Below, piece by piece: positions 5,855 to 10,338 of a DNA stretch of 10,338 nucleotides. The notes beneath the pieces were generated by a model. That model was given only the letters and a program-made list of their open reading frames with translations. It was not told where the DNA came from and made no database searches. This DNA comes from Bog-756 sp963977795 (GTDB taxonomy: Bacteria > Actinomycetota > Acidimicrobiia > Acidimicrobiales > RAAP-2): assembly GCA_963977795.1 (NCBI GenBank), contig CAXBRB010000085.1:1-10338 (forward strand), read 5' to 3'. Every line of letters begins with the position of its first letter. The stretch's first letter is position 1. The position numbers and the translations under genes were made by a program.

Positions 5855-5883
5855 GACGGCCGCACCCGAGGGGTGCGGCCGTC
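5855..5883 (-). terminator. Strong 13-bp hairpin downstream of sodN
   Basis: GACGGCCGCACCC and GGGTGCGGCCGTC form a perfect 13-bp stem around a 3-nt loop, 40 nt after the sodN stop. There is no T-tract. It is also positioned to insulate the start region of the secreted protein gene from sodN transcription. Confidence 0.65.
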
Positions 5884-5892
5884 GAGGGCAGG

Positions 5893-5910
5893 CGCCCGGC
5901 GGACCGGGCG
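5893..5910 (-). terminator. First hairpin downstream of sodN
   Basis: CGCCCGG / CCGGGCG form a 7-bp stem with a 4-nt loop, 13 nt after the sodN stop. With the larger stem at 5855-5883 it makes a tandem pair, which may end transcription or protect the mRNA 3' end. Confidence 0.45.
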
Positions 5911-5923
5911 TGGTGCGGCGCTG

Positions 5924-6340
5924 CTACTTCTTCGACTCCCAGAACATGGCGTCGATCTCGGCGATCTCCGCCAGCAGCCGGTCGGCCACGGCCACATCGT
6001 TCGTCTTCTTGCACTCGCCGGCCGTCTTGGTGGCCTTCCAGAACATCGAGTGCAGGTCCGGGAACCGCTCCACGTGCTCGGGCTTGAAATAGTCGGTCCA
6101 CAGCACCCACAGGTGGTGCTTGACCAGCTCGGACCGCTCCTCCTTGATGATGGCGGCCCGGACCTTGAAGGTCTCGTCGTCGGAGGCGTTGGCCTTCTCC
6201 ATGGTGGCCTTCACCGACTCGGCCTCGATGCGGGCCTGGGCGGGGTCGTAGACGCCGCAGGGCAGGTCGCAGTGGGCGTGGGCCTCGGTCGGCGCCGACA
6301 GGCGGTCGGCCAGGGCGAGCAGGTGGTCGGCGATGCGCAT
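5924..6340 (-). CDS. sodN: Nickel superoxide dismutase
   Basis: SodN converts superoxide to oxygen and hydrogen peroxide with a nickel centre and acts as a cytoplasmic homohexamer in studied actinomycetes. The 138-residue precursor begins MRIADHLLALADRL and carries a 22-residue leader that must be removed before His23. The mature protein then starts with the nickel hook HCDLPCGVYDPAQARIEAES: His1, Cys2 and Cys6 (H23, C24, C28 here) are the ligands, and all are present. The mature length of 116 residues matches the usual ~117. The helical core (KEERSELVKHHLWVLWTDYF) is also typical. The ATG has a full AGGAGG 8 nt upstream. The divergent neighbour is the dedicated maturation protease sodX. A -10 (TACAGT) and a palindrome lie between them, fitting regulated expression; in Streptomyces, Nur controls nickel-dependent SOD switching, but I cannot confirm a Nur box here. 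Confidence 0.96.
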   Translation of the reverse strand: MRIADHLLALADRLSAPTEAHAHCDLPCGVYDPAQARIEAESVKATMEKANASDDETFKVRAAIIKEERSELVKHHLWVLWTDYFKPEHVERFPDLHSMFWKATKTAGECKKTNDVAVADRLLAEIAEIDAMFWESKK

Positions 6341-6348
6341 GGGGTGTT

Positions 6349-6354
6349 CCTCCT
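6349..6354 (-). promoter_or_regulatory. Shine-Dalgarno AGGAGG of sodN
   Basis: A perfect AGGAGG on the minus strand, 8 nt before the ATG at 6340. It is the strongest ribosome-binding site in this half of the window, fitting an abundant enzyme. Confidence 0.8.
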
Positions 6355-6366
6355 GGTGCAGAGTGG

Positions 6367-6381
6367 GGCGTGGGTCACGCC
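6367..6381. promoter_or_regulatory. Inverted repeat GGCGTG-GGT-CACGCC in the sodN/sodX divergent region
   Basis: A perfect 6-bp dyad with a 3-bp centre. If sodN starts about 7 nt past the TACAGT box, this dyad covers roughly +1 to +15 of its mRNA, a position for a repressor or a 5' hairpin. It also spans the GTG at 6370, one of two candidate sodX starts. The regulator is unknown. Confidence 0.4.
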
Positions 6382-6846
6382 GCTGCCACTGTACCCAGGT
6401 TCGCCGCCGGCCGGTCACGGCGCCGCTCCGCCCGGCGCGCCGTGCGGAACGGGTTGCTCCTGGCTGCCGCCGTCGGCCTGGTGGCCGCCCGCACGCTGCG
6501 GCGGGTGGAGGTGGTGGGCGGCTCCATGGCCCCCGCCCTCGAGCCCGGCGACCGCCTCCTGGTGGTGCGCCGGCCCTTCGGCCCGCCCGCCTGGCCCGCT
6601 GTCGGCGACGTGGTGGCCGTGGCCGACCCACGGGAGCCCGGCCGGCTCCTGGTCAAGCGGGTGGCCGAGGTGGACGTGTCGGCCGGCACCGTCGACCTGC
6701 GGGGCGACGCCGCCCACGCCAGCACCGACAGCCGGACCTTCGGGCCCGTCCCCCGGACCTCGCTGCTGGGCCGGGCCGTCCACCGCTACGGCCCCGCCCA
6801 CCGCAGCGGGCCCGGACCGTGGCCCCCGGGGTACGATCTGGGGTGA
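6370..6846 (+). CDS. sodX: Nickel-type superoxide dismutase maturation protease (S26 family)
   Basis: A signal-peptidase-like serine protease expected to remove the SodN leader and expose His1 for nickel binding. From the GTG at 6370 it is 158 residues: a basic start, a possible membrane segment at about 27-41, then the S26 box GGSMAPALEPGDRLLVVRRP with nucleophile Ser52, the general-base box RLLVKRV with Lys96, and RGDAAHASTDSRTFGPVPR (111-129), matching the conserved GDN-SxDSR-FGPV box of the family. The divergent sodN neighbour makes the assignment firm. The start is uncertain: GTG 6442 (MRNGLLLAAAVG) would leave the sodN promoter (6388-6393) outside the coding region and gives a size closer to the family. 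Its stop overlaps the rsiG-like ATG (TGATG), suggesting translational coupling. Confidence 0.88.
   Translation: MGHAAATVPRFAAGRSRRRSARRAVRNGLLLAAAVGLVAARTLRRVEVVGGSMAPALEPGDRLLVVRRPFGPPAWPAVGDVVAVADPREPGRLLVKRVAEVDVSAGTVDLRGDAAHASTDSRTFGPVPRTSLLGRAVHRYGPAHRSGPGPWPPGYDLG
6388..6393 (-). promoter_or_regulatory. -10 element (TACAGT) of sodN
   Basis: TACAGT on the minus strand, with a weak TGACCG 18 nt upstream (complement 6412-6417) as a possible -35. The predicted leader is about 40 nt and contains the GGCGTG dyad and the AGGAGG. It lies inside the 5' part of sodX if that gene begins at 6370. Confidence 0.45.
6832..6837 (+). promoter_or_regulatory. Internal leaderless -10 element (TACGAT) of the rsiG-like gene
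   Basis: TACGAT lies 8 nt before the ATG at 6846, inside the last codons of sodX (Tyr-Asp of GYDLG). The rsiG-like gene may thus be made both from sodX readthrough and from its own leaderless transcript. Confidence 0.5.
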
Positions 6847-7391
6847 TGGCCACCCTCCAGGACGATCTCGCCCGCATCCTCACGCCCGACTACCTCGACG
6901 ATGTCGGGGCCCGCTCGGTGGCCGACATCCGCGCCATGCGGGCCGAGTGCCAGGAGGCCGAGACCGCCCTCTCCTACCTGCGCCGCCTGGTCCAGGGCCG
7001 GCTCGACATCGTCCACGCCTATGTGGAGAGCGCCGGGGCCGAAGGCGGTCCGGACCTCTCGAGCGTGGTGGACGCCCTCCCCGCCATCCTGGCCGGCGGC
7101 GGCCGCACCGTCGGGGGACCGGGCCGCAACCCCGTCCTGCACTCTCCGGACACCGAGTCCCTGGACCAGGTGACCGAGGAGCTCGACGGGATCCTGGGCG
7201 TCGACAACCTCAGCCGCCTCGCCCACCTGGACCAGGCCCAGCTGGCCGATCTGGCCGAGCAGCTCCGGGCCCTCGAGAACCGGGTGTCGGCCGAGCGGCG
7301 CGGCCTCCACGAGCGGATCGACACCCTCCAGGCCGAGCTGGTGGCCCGACACAAGTCGGGGCAGGCCTCGGTGGACGGTCTCCTGTCATGA
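6846..7391 (+). CDS. rsiG: RsiG-like c-di-GMP-binding anti-sigma factor (AmfC family)
   Basis: A 181-residue, mostly helical cytoplasmic protein. In Streptomyces, RsiG (formerly AmfC, 'aerial mycelium formation protein') holds sigma WhiG inactive when loaded with c-di-GMP, which binds E(x3)S(x2)R(x3)Q(x3)D motifs on an antiparallel coiled coil. Here helix 1 has this motif exactly: E39, S43, R46, Q50, D54. Near the C-terminus a second copy reads E144, S148, R151, H155, D159, differing only at the Gln position. Between them are a Gly/Pro-rich loop (83-102) and an acidic segment, then helices 103-119 and 126-170. The N-terminus (LTPDYLDDVGARSVADIRAM) matches the family start as I recall it. The WhiG-type partner sigma is not in this window. 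The ATG overlaps the sodX stop and has its own TACGAT. The 3' end overlaps the XRE gene (ATGA). Confidence 0.85.
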   Translation: MATLQDDLARILTPDYLDDVGARSVADIRAMRAECQEAETALSYLRRLVQGRLDIVHAYVESAGAEGGPDLSSVVDALPAILAGGGRTVGGPGRNPVLHSPDTESLDQVTEELDGILGVDNLSRLAHLDQAQLADLAEQLRALENRVSAERRGLHERIDTLQAELVARHKSGQASVDGLLS

Positions 7392-7873
7392 GCGCGCCGC
7401 CCACCGGGCGCAACGGGGTCCACGACAGCGGCGACCGATTCGTCAAGGAGCTGCCCGACCGGCTCAACGAGCTCGGCTCGTTCATCCGCGAGCAGCGCAG
7501 CTCGGCCCGGCTCTCCCTGCGCCGGCTCTCGGAGCTGGCCGGCATCTCCAACCCCTACCTCAGCCAGATCGAGCGGGGCCTGCGCCGGCCGTCCGCCGAG
7601 ATCCTCCAGCAGATCGCCAAGGCGCTGCGCATCTCGGCCGAGACCCTCTACGTCCAGGCCGGCATCCTCGAGCGCCCCGACGGCGACACCGACCTGACCC
7701 GGCACATCTTCGCCGACCAGCACCTCACCGAGGAGCAGCGCCAGGCGCTGCTCCGCATCTACCTCTCGTTCCGCCATGAGAACGAGGACCAGGCCGTCGC
7801 CGAGCAGCCGGCCGACCCGGACGGCGAGGTCGACGGAAGCGACGTCGCCGGGTCCCCGGCCGCCGTCGGCTGA
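7388..7873 (+). CDS. XRE-family helix-turn-helix regulator
   Basis: A 161-residue DNA-binding protein. Residues about 27-88 form a Cro/C1-type HTH (LGSFIREQRSSARLSLRRLS, AGISNPYLSQIERGLRRPSA, EILQQIAKALRISAETLYVQ), with the recognition helix around ISNPYLSQIERG. A short helical region follows (LTEEQRQALLRIYLSFRHEN, 113-132), then an acidic, Gly/Pro-rich tail to 161, probably disordered. It closely resembles the conserved actinobacterial regulator represented, from memory, by M. tuberculosis Rv0474. It is not BldD: I see no BldD-type c-di-GMP motif (RGD with a downstream RxxD). Its ATG overlaps the rsiG-like stop (ATGA), so the two are coupled and probably act in one circuit; that link is inference. 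Target genes are unknown. Confidence 0.88.
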   Translation: MSAPPTGRNGVHDSGDRFVKELPDRLNELGSFIREQRSSARLSLRRLSELAGISNPYLSQIERGLRRPSAEILQQIAKALRISAETLYVQAGILERPDGDTDLTRHIFADQHLTEEQRQALLRIYLSFRHENEDQAVAEQPADPDGEVDGSDVAGSPAAVG

Positions 7874-7888
7874 TCTGACCCCCCTGGG

Positions 7889-7894
7889 TAGGAT
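7889..7894 (+). promoter_or_regulatory. -10 element (TAGGAT) of the mshA-like gene
   Basis: TAGGAT ends 9 nt before the ATG at 7904, giving a leader of at most about 2 nt. It sits in the 30-bp gap after the XRE stop. No Shine-Dalgarno is seen. Confidence 0.5.
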
Positions 7895-7903
7895 CGTCTC
7901 CGC

Positions 7904-9160
7904 ATGAGGCGTCTGGCCGTCCTTTCCCTCCACACCTCCCCTCTGGCCCAGCCGGGCACCGGGGACGGCGGCGGCATGAACGTCTATGTGCGCGAGCTCT
8001 CGTCCGCGCTGGCCCGGGTCGGCGTGGTCTGCGACGTCTACACCCGGGCCTGGTCCGACGACCTGGCGCCGGTGGTCGACATCGAGCCCGGCTTCCGGGT
8101 CCACCACGTCCCGGCCGGCCCGCCCGCCCCGGTGGCCAAGGAGGCCCTCCCCGAGCTGGTGGAGGAGTTCGCCGACGGCGTCCTCAAGTCCATGGATGCC
8201 GTCCACGGCGACGAGGACGACCCGCCCTTCGACGCCGTCCACGCCAACTACTGGCTGAGCGGGGTGGCCGGCCACACCATCAAGCACCAGCTGGGCCTGC
8301 CCCTGGTGTCGACGTTCCACACCCTGGACCGGGTCAAGGCCGAGGCCAGCCCCGAGGAGGTCGAGGCCCACGCCGGCCACCGCCGGGCCGAGGCCGAGGC
8401 CGCCATCATCCGCTGCTCGGACGCCGTCCTGGCCTCGTGCTCGGTGGAGGCCGCCCAGATCACCGATCTCTACGGTGCCGACCCCTCGCGCATCCGGATC
8501 ATCGCCCCCGGGGTGGACCACGCCTTCTTCGCCCCCGGGGACCGGGCCCAGGCCCGCCGGGCCCTGGCGCTTCCCGCCGAGGGCCCGCTGCTGCTCTTCG
8601 TGGGTCGGATCCAGCCCCTCAAGGGGGTCGGCGTGGCCGTGTCCGCCCTGGCCGCCATGGCCGGCGACCACCCCGATGCCCACCTGGTCGTGGTGGGCGG
8701 CCCGAGCGGGCCCCACGGCGACGCCGAGGTGGACCGCATCGCCCGCCTGGTGGTCGACCTGGGCCTGGAGGACCGGGTCCTCTTCGTCCCGCCCCGGGCC
8801 CACGAGCTCCTGTCCTCCTTCTACCGGGCCGCCGACGTGTGCCTGGTGCCGAGCCGCTCCGAGTCCTTCGGCCTCGTGGCCCTGGAGGCGGCCGCCTGCG
8901 GCACCCCGGTGGTGGCCTCCGACGTCGGCGGCCTGCGCAGCCTGGTCGACCACGGCCGGACCGGCTTTCTGGTCGAGGAGCCCGACCCCGACGCCTACGC
9001 CGGGTGGGTCCGCCAGATCCTGGCCGAGCCGTCGCTGGCCGAGCGCCTCTCGGTGGGGGCGGCCCTGCGGGCCCGCCGCTACACCTGGTCCCGGGCCGCC
9101 CACCTCCTGGTCGAGACGTACGCCGACCTGACCGACGGACGCCTGGTCGAGTGCCGGTGA
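7904..9160 (+). CDS. mshA: MshA-like GT4 glycosyltransferase
   Basis: A 418-residue GT-B glycosyltransferase. MshA transfers GlcNAc from UDP-GlcNAc to 1L-myo-inositol 1-phosphate, the first step of mycothiol synthesis in actinobacteria. The N-terminal domain has LSLHTSPL and the G-G-G-M-N-V-Y-V loop (22-29), which are characteristic of MshA and sucrose-phosphate synthase relatives, and HANYWLSG (113-120). The C-terminal domain has VGRIQPLKG (233-241; R235 and K240 predicted to bind phosphate) and the E-x7-E motif SESFGLVALEAA with E320 and E328. The length equals that of known MshA proteins. The stop overlaps the GTG of the ybjN-like gene (GTGA), a pairing also seen, from memory, as Rv0486-Rv0487. 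mshB, mshC and mshD are not here, so a different acceptor remains possible. Confidence 0.8.
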   Translation: MRRLAVLSLHTSPLAQPGTGDGGGMNVYVRELSSALARVGVVCDVYTRAWSDDLAPVVDIEPGFRVHHVPAGPPAPVAKEALPELVEEFADGVLKSMDAVHGDEDDPPFDAVHANYWLSGVAGHTIKHQLGLPLVSTFHTLDRVKAEASPEEVEAHAGHRRAEAEAAIIRCSDAVLASCSVEAAQITDLYGADPSRIRIIAPGVDHAFFAPGDRAQARRALALPAEGPLLLFVGRIQPLKGVGVAVSALAAMAGDHPDAHLVVVGGPSGPHGDAEVDRIARLVVDLGLEDRVLFVPPRAHELLSSFYRAADVCLVPSRSESFGLVALEAAACGTPVVASDVGGLRSLVDHGRTGFLVEEPDPDAYAGWVRQILAEPSLAERLSVGAALRARRYTWSRAAHLLVETYADLTDGRLVECR

Positions 9161-9669
9161 GCGACGCCGACGAGTGGGCCGGGATCCTCTCGGCTGCCGA
9201 GCGGGACGAGGTGTGCGCCCGGATCGACGCCTGGGCGGCCCGCGAGCTGGCCGCCGGCGGACCTCTGGTGGCCGTCGACCGCCAGGAGGGCGGGGACCCG
9301 GTCACCGGCGCCCCCCGGTGGTACCTGCGGCTGGCCGGCGAGGAGAAGGAGTTCGTCACCGTCTGGCTGACCCTCCGCCAGCGGACCCTCTGGCACGAGT
9401 GCCAGTTCATGCCTGCCCCCGAGGTGAACGTCGAGGCCACCTGGCTCTACCTGCTCAAGCGCAACGCCGACCTGCTGGGCATGGCCTTCGCCCTCGGCCA
9501 TGAGGACGCCATCTACCTGGTCGGCCGCGTCCCGACGTCCCGGGTGACCGACACCGAGCTGGACCGCATCATCGGGGCCTCCCTGGCCTACACCGACGAG
9601 TGCTTCCCGACGGCCATGTCCATCGGGTACGAGGGCCGCTACCGCCGCCGGCCGCCGTCGGCCCGGTAG
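9157..9669 (+). CDS. YbjN-domain protein
   Basis: A 170-residue cytoplasmic protein with a YbjN / type III chaperone-like fold, no signal peptide and no membrane segment. Visible family features are the central strands PRWYLRLAGEEKEFVTVWLT and RTLWHECQFMPAPE (about 54-88), the conserved ATWLYLLKRNADLLGMAFAL (94-113), EDAIYLVGRVP (116-126), and a terminal helix ending in an arginine-rich tail. The biochemical function is unknown; YbjN proteins have been linked to motility and stress phenotypes in enterobacteria. The GTG start overlaps the mshA-like stop by GTGA, so the pair is co-translated and may be functionally linked. The stop codon TAG is also the first three bases of the proC -10 hexamer. 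Confidence 0.85.
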   Translation: MSDADEWAGILSAAERDEVCARIDAWAARELAAGGPLVAVDRQEGGDPVTGAPRWYLRLAGEEKEFVTVWLTLRQRTLWHECQFMPAPEVNVEATWLYLLKRNADLLGMAFALGHEDAIYLVGRVPTSRVTDTELDRIIGASLAYTDECFPTAMSIGYEGRYRRRPPSAR

Positions 9670-9672
9670 CGT
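9667..9672 (+). promoter_or_regulatory. Leaderless -10 element (TAGCGT) of proC
   Basis: TAGCGT followed by 7 nt (TCCCGCC) and the ATG at 9680. Hexamer and spacing are identical to those before the GNAT gene. The TAG doubles as the stop codon of the ybjN-like gene. Confidence 0.6.
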
Positions 9673-9679
9673 TCCCGCC

Positions 9680-10338
9680 ATGGCACCCAAGCTCCTCGTG
9701 GTCGGCGGCGGCAAGATGGGCTCGGCCCTCCTGACCGGGCTCCTCGCTGCCGGATGGGCCGCCCCCGGGGACATCACCGTGTCCGAGGCCGACCCCGCCC
9801 AGCGCGACCGGCTGGCCGCCGCCCACCCTGGTGTCACCGTGGTCGACGGCCCCGTCGAGGCCGAGGATGCCCTGCTCGCCGTCAAGCCCGACGTGGCCGA
9901 GGGGGTGCTGCGGACCCTGGGTGCGGTCGGCGTGCTGCGGGTCCTCTCGGTGGTGGCCGGGCTGTCGGCCCAGCGGCTGGAGGCGGCCCTGCCCCCGGGC
10001 CGGATCGTGGTGCGGGCCATGCCCAACACCCCCGCCCTCATCGGGGCCGGGACCTCGGGCCTGTCCGGCGGGAGCGTGGCCAACGCCGAGGACCTCGACT
10101 GGGCCGAGGGGATCCTCGGGGCGGTGGGCACGGTGGTCCGGGTGCCCGAGCGCCTGCTGGACGCCGTCACCGGCGTCTCGGGATCGGGCCCGGCCTATGT
10201 GTTCCTGATGGCCGAGGCCATGATCGAGGCCGGGGTGACGGCCGGGCTGACCCGGGACATGAGCCGCCAGCTGGTGGTGGGCACCCTGCTCGGCTCGGCC
10301 CGGATGCTCGACGAGACCGGCCAGGACCCGGCCGACCT
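9680..10338 (+). CDS. proC: Pyrroline-5-carboxylate reductase, 5' part
   Basis: The last step of proline synthesis: NAD(P)H-dependent reduction of 1-pyrroline-5-carboxylate to L-proline. The first 219 residues are visible; the gene runs past the right edge, and the family is usually about 270 residues. The N-terminal Rossmann motif is VVGGGKMGSALL (7-18). Further family marks are LAVKPD (66-71), VRAMPNTPALIGAG (111-124), and TGVSGSGPAYVFLMAEAMIE (164-183) followed by AGVTAGLTRD, the dimerisation and substrate-binding signature of ProC. The ATG is preceded by a TAGCGT -10 element at 7 nt and no Shine-Dalgarno, so it is probably transcribed independently of mshA-ybjN as well as by readthrough. 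No oddities are seen in the visible part. Confidence 0.95.
   Translation, partial: MAPKLLVVGGGKMGSALLTGLLAAGWAAPGDITVSEADPAQRDRLAAAHPGVTVVDGPVEAEDALLAVKPDVAEGVLRTLGAVGVLRVLSVVAGLSAQRLEAALPPGRIVVRAMPNTPALIGAGTSGLSGGSVANAEDLDWAEGILGAVGTVVRVPERLLDAVTGVSGSGPAYVFLMAEAMIEAGVTAGLTRDMSRQLVVGTLLGSARMLDETGQDPAD

Noticed and set aside
4522..5856. 444-codon plus-strand frame opposite the secreted protein
   Set aside because: Composition is Gly/Val/Arg-rich with no motif, while the opposite strand encodes a clean signal peptide and an Ig-like domain.
5516..7387. Long plus-strand extension of the XRE gene
   Set aside because: It runs antisense through sodN and out of frame through sodX and the rsiG-like gene. 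The ATG at 7388 fits the ATGA overlap and the family start.
7388..7873. XRE protein as BldD, the other c-di-GMP-linked regulator
   Set aside because: The HTH type is shared, but the C-terminal region is short and acidic and lacks the RGD...RxxD c-di-GMP signature of BldD.
7019..9103. 694-codon minus-strand open frame opposite rsiG, XRE and mshA
   Set aside because: It is antisense to three well-supported genes and its translation is a Gly/Arg/Val/His-rich shadow, a common effect of GC-rich third-position bias.
1..10338. tRNA, rRNA, insertion sequences or prophage genes
   Set aside because: No tRNA cloverleaf, rRNA stretch, transposase or integrase motif was seen, and base composition appears uniform across the window.

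Overview
The window is a very GC-rich bacterial chromosome segment (above 70% G+C by eye) with actinobacterial gene content: a nickel superoxide dismutase with its maturation protease, an RsiG/AmfC-type protein, an MshA-like glycosyltransferase followed by a YbjN-domain protein, and proC. The 'GYWLVAADGGIFAFG' repeats in the first complete gene are, from memory, typical of Acidimicrobiia (Iamia/Ilumatobacter relatives). That placement is inference. No tRNA, rRNA, CRISPR array or transposase was seen.

Left part (1-5718), envelope and secreted functions on both strands. It opens with the 3' end of an RCC1-repeat protein. A secreted protein follows that joins four propeller-like repeats to a C-terminal HNH-like nuclease domain. 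Next come a 71-residue unknown gene and a divergent GNAT acetyltransferase, then a YncE-like beta-propeller lipoprotein divergent from a small DksA/TraR-type zinc-finger protein. The DksA-like gene converges, across a 163-bp block dense in dyad symmetry, on a 424-residue secreted protein of unknown function.

Middle (5855-7873). sodN (Ni-SOD) lies on the minus strand, ending in two T-less hairpins. Divergent from it is sodX, the S26-type protease expected to expose His1 of SodN. sodX overlaps (TGATG) a gene for an RsiG-like c-di-GMP-binding anti-sigma factor, recognised by the E(x3)S(x2)R(x3)Q(x3)D signature and a second near-copy. That gene overlaps (ATGA) an XRE-family regulator.

Right part (7889-10338). 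mshA-like and ybjN-like genes overlap by 4 bp (GTGA), then proC begins and runs off the window. The mshA, ybjN, ... proC neighbourhood with a nearby XRE regulator resembles, from memory, the Rv0474-Rv0500 region of Mycobacterium tuberculosis.

Regulation. Seven genes have a TANNNT -10 hexamer ending 6-9 nt before the start codon, with no Shine-Dalgarno sequence, which points to leaderless transcripts. Three genes instead have a Shine-Dalgarno and a leader: the HNH fusion, the 424-residue secreted protein and sodN. The best candidates for a new system are the RsiG-like switch tied to Ni-SOD maturation and the repeat-HNH secreted nuclease.
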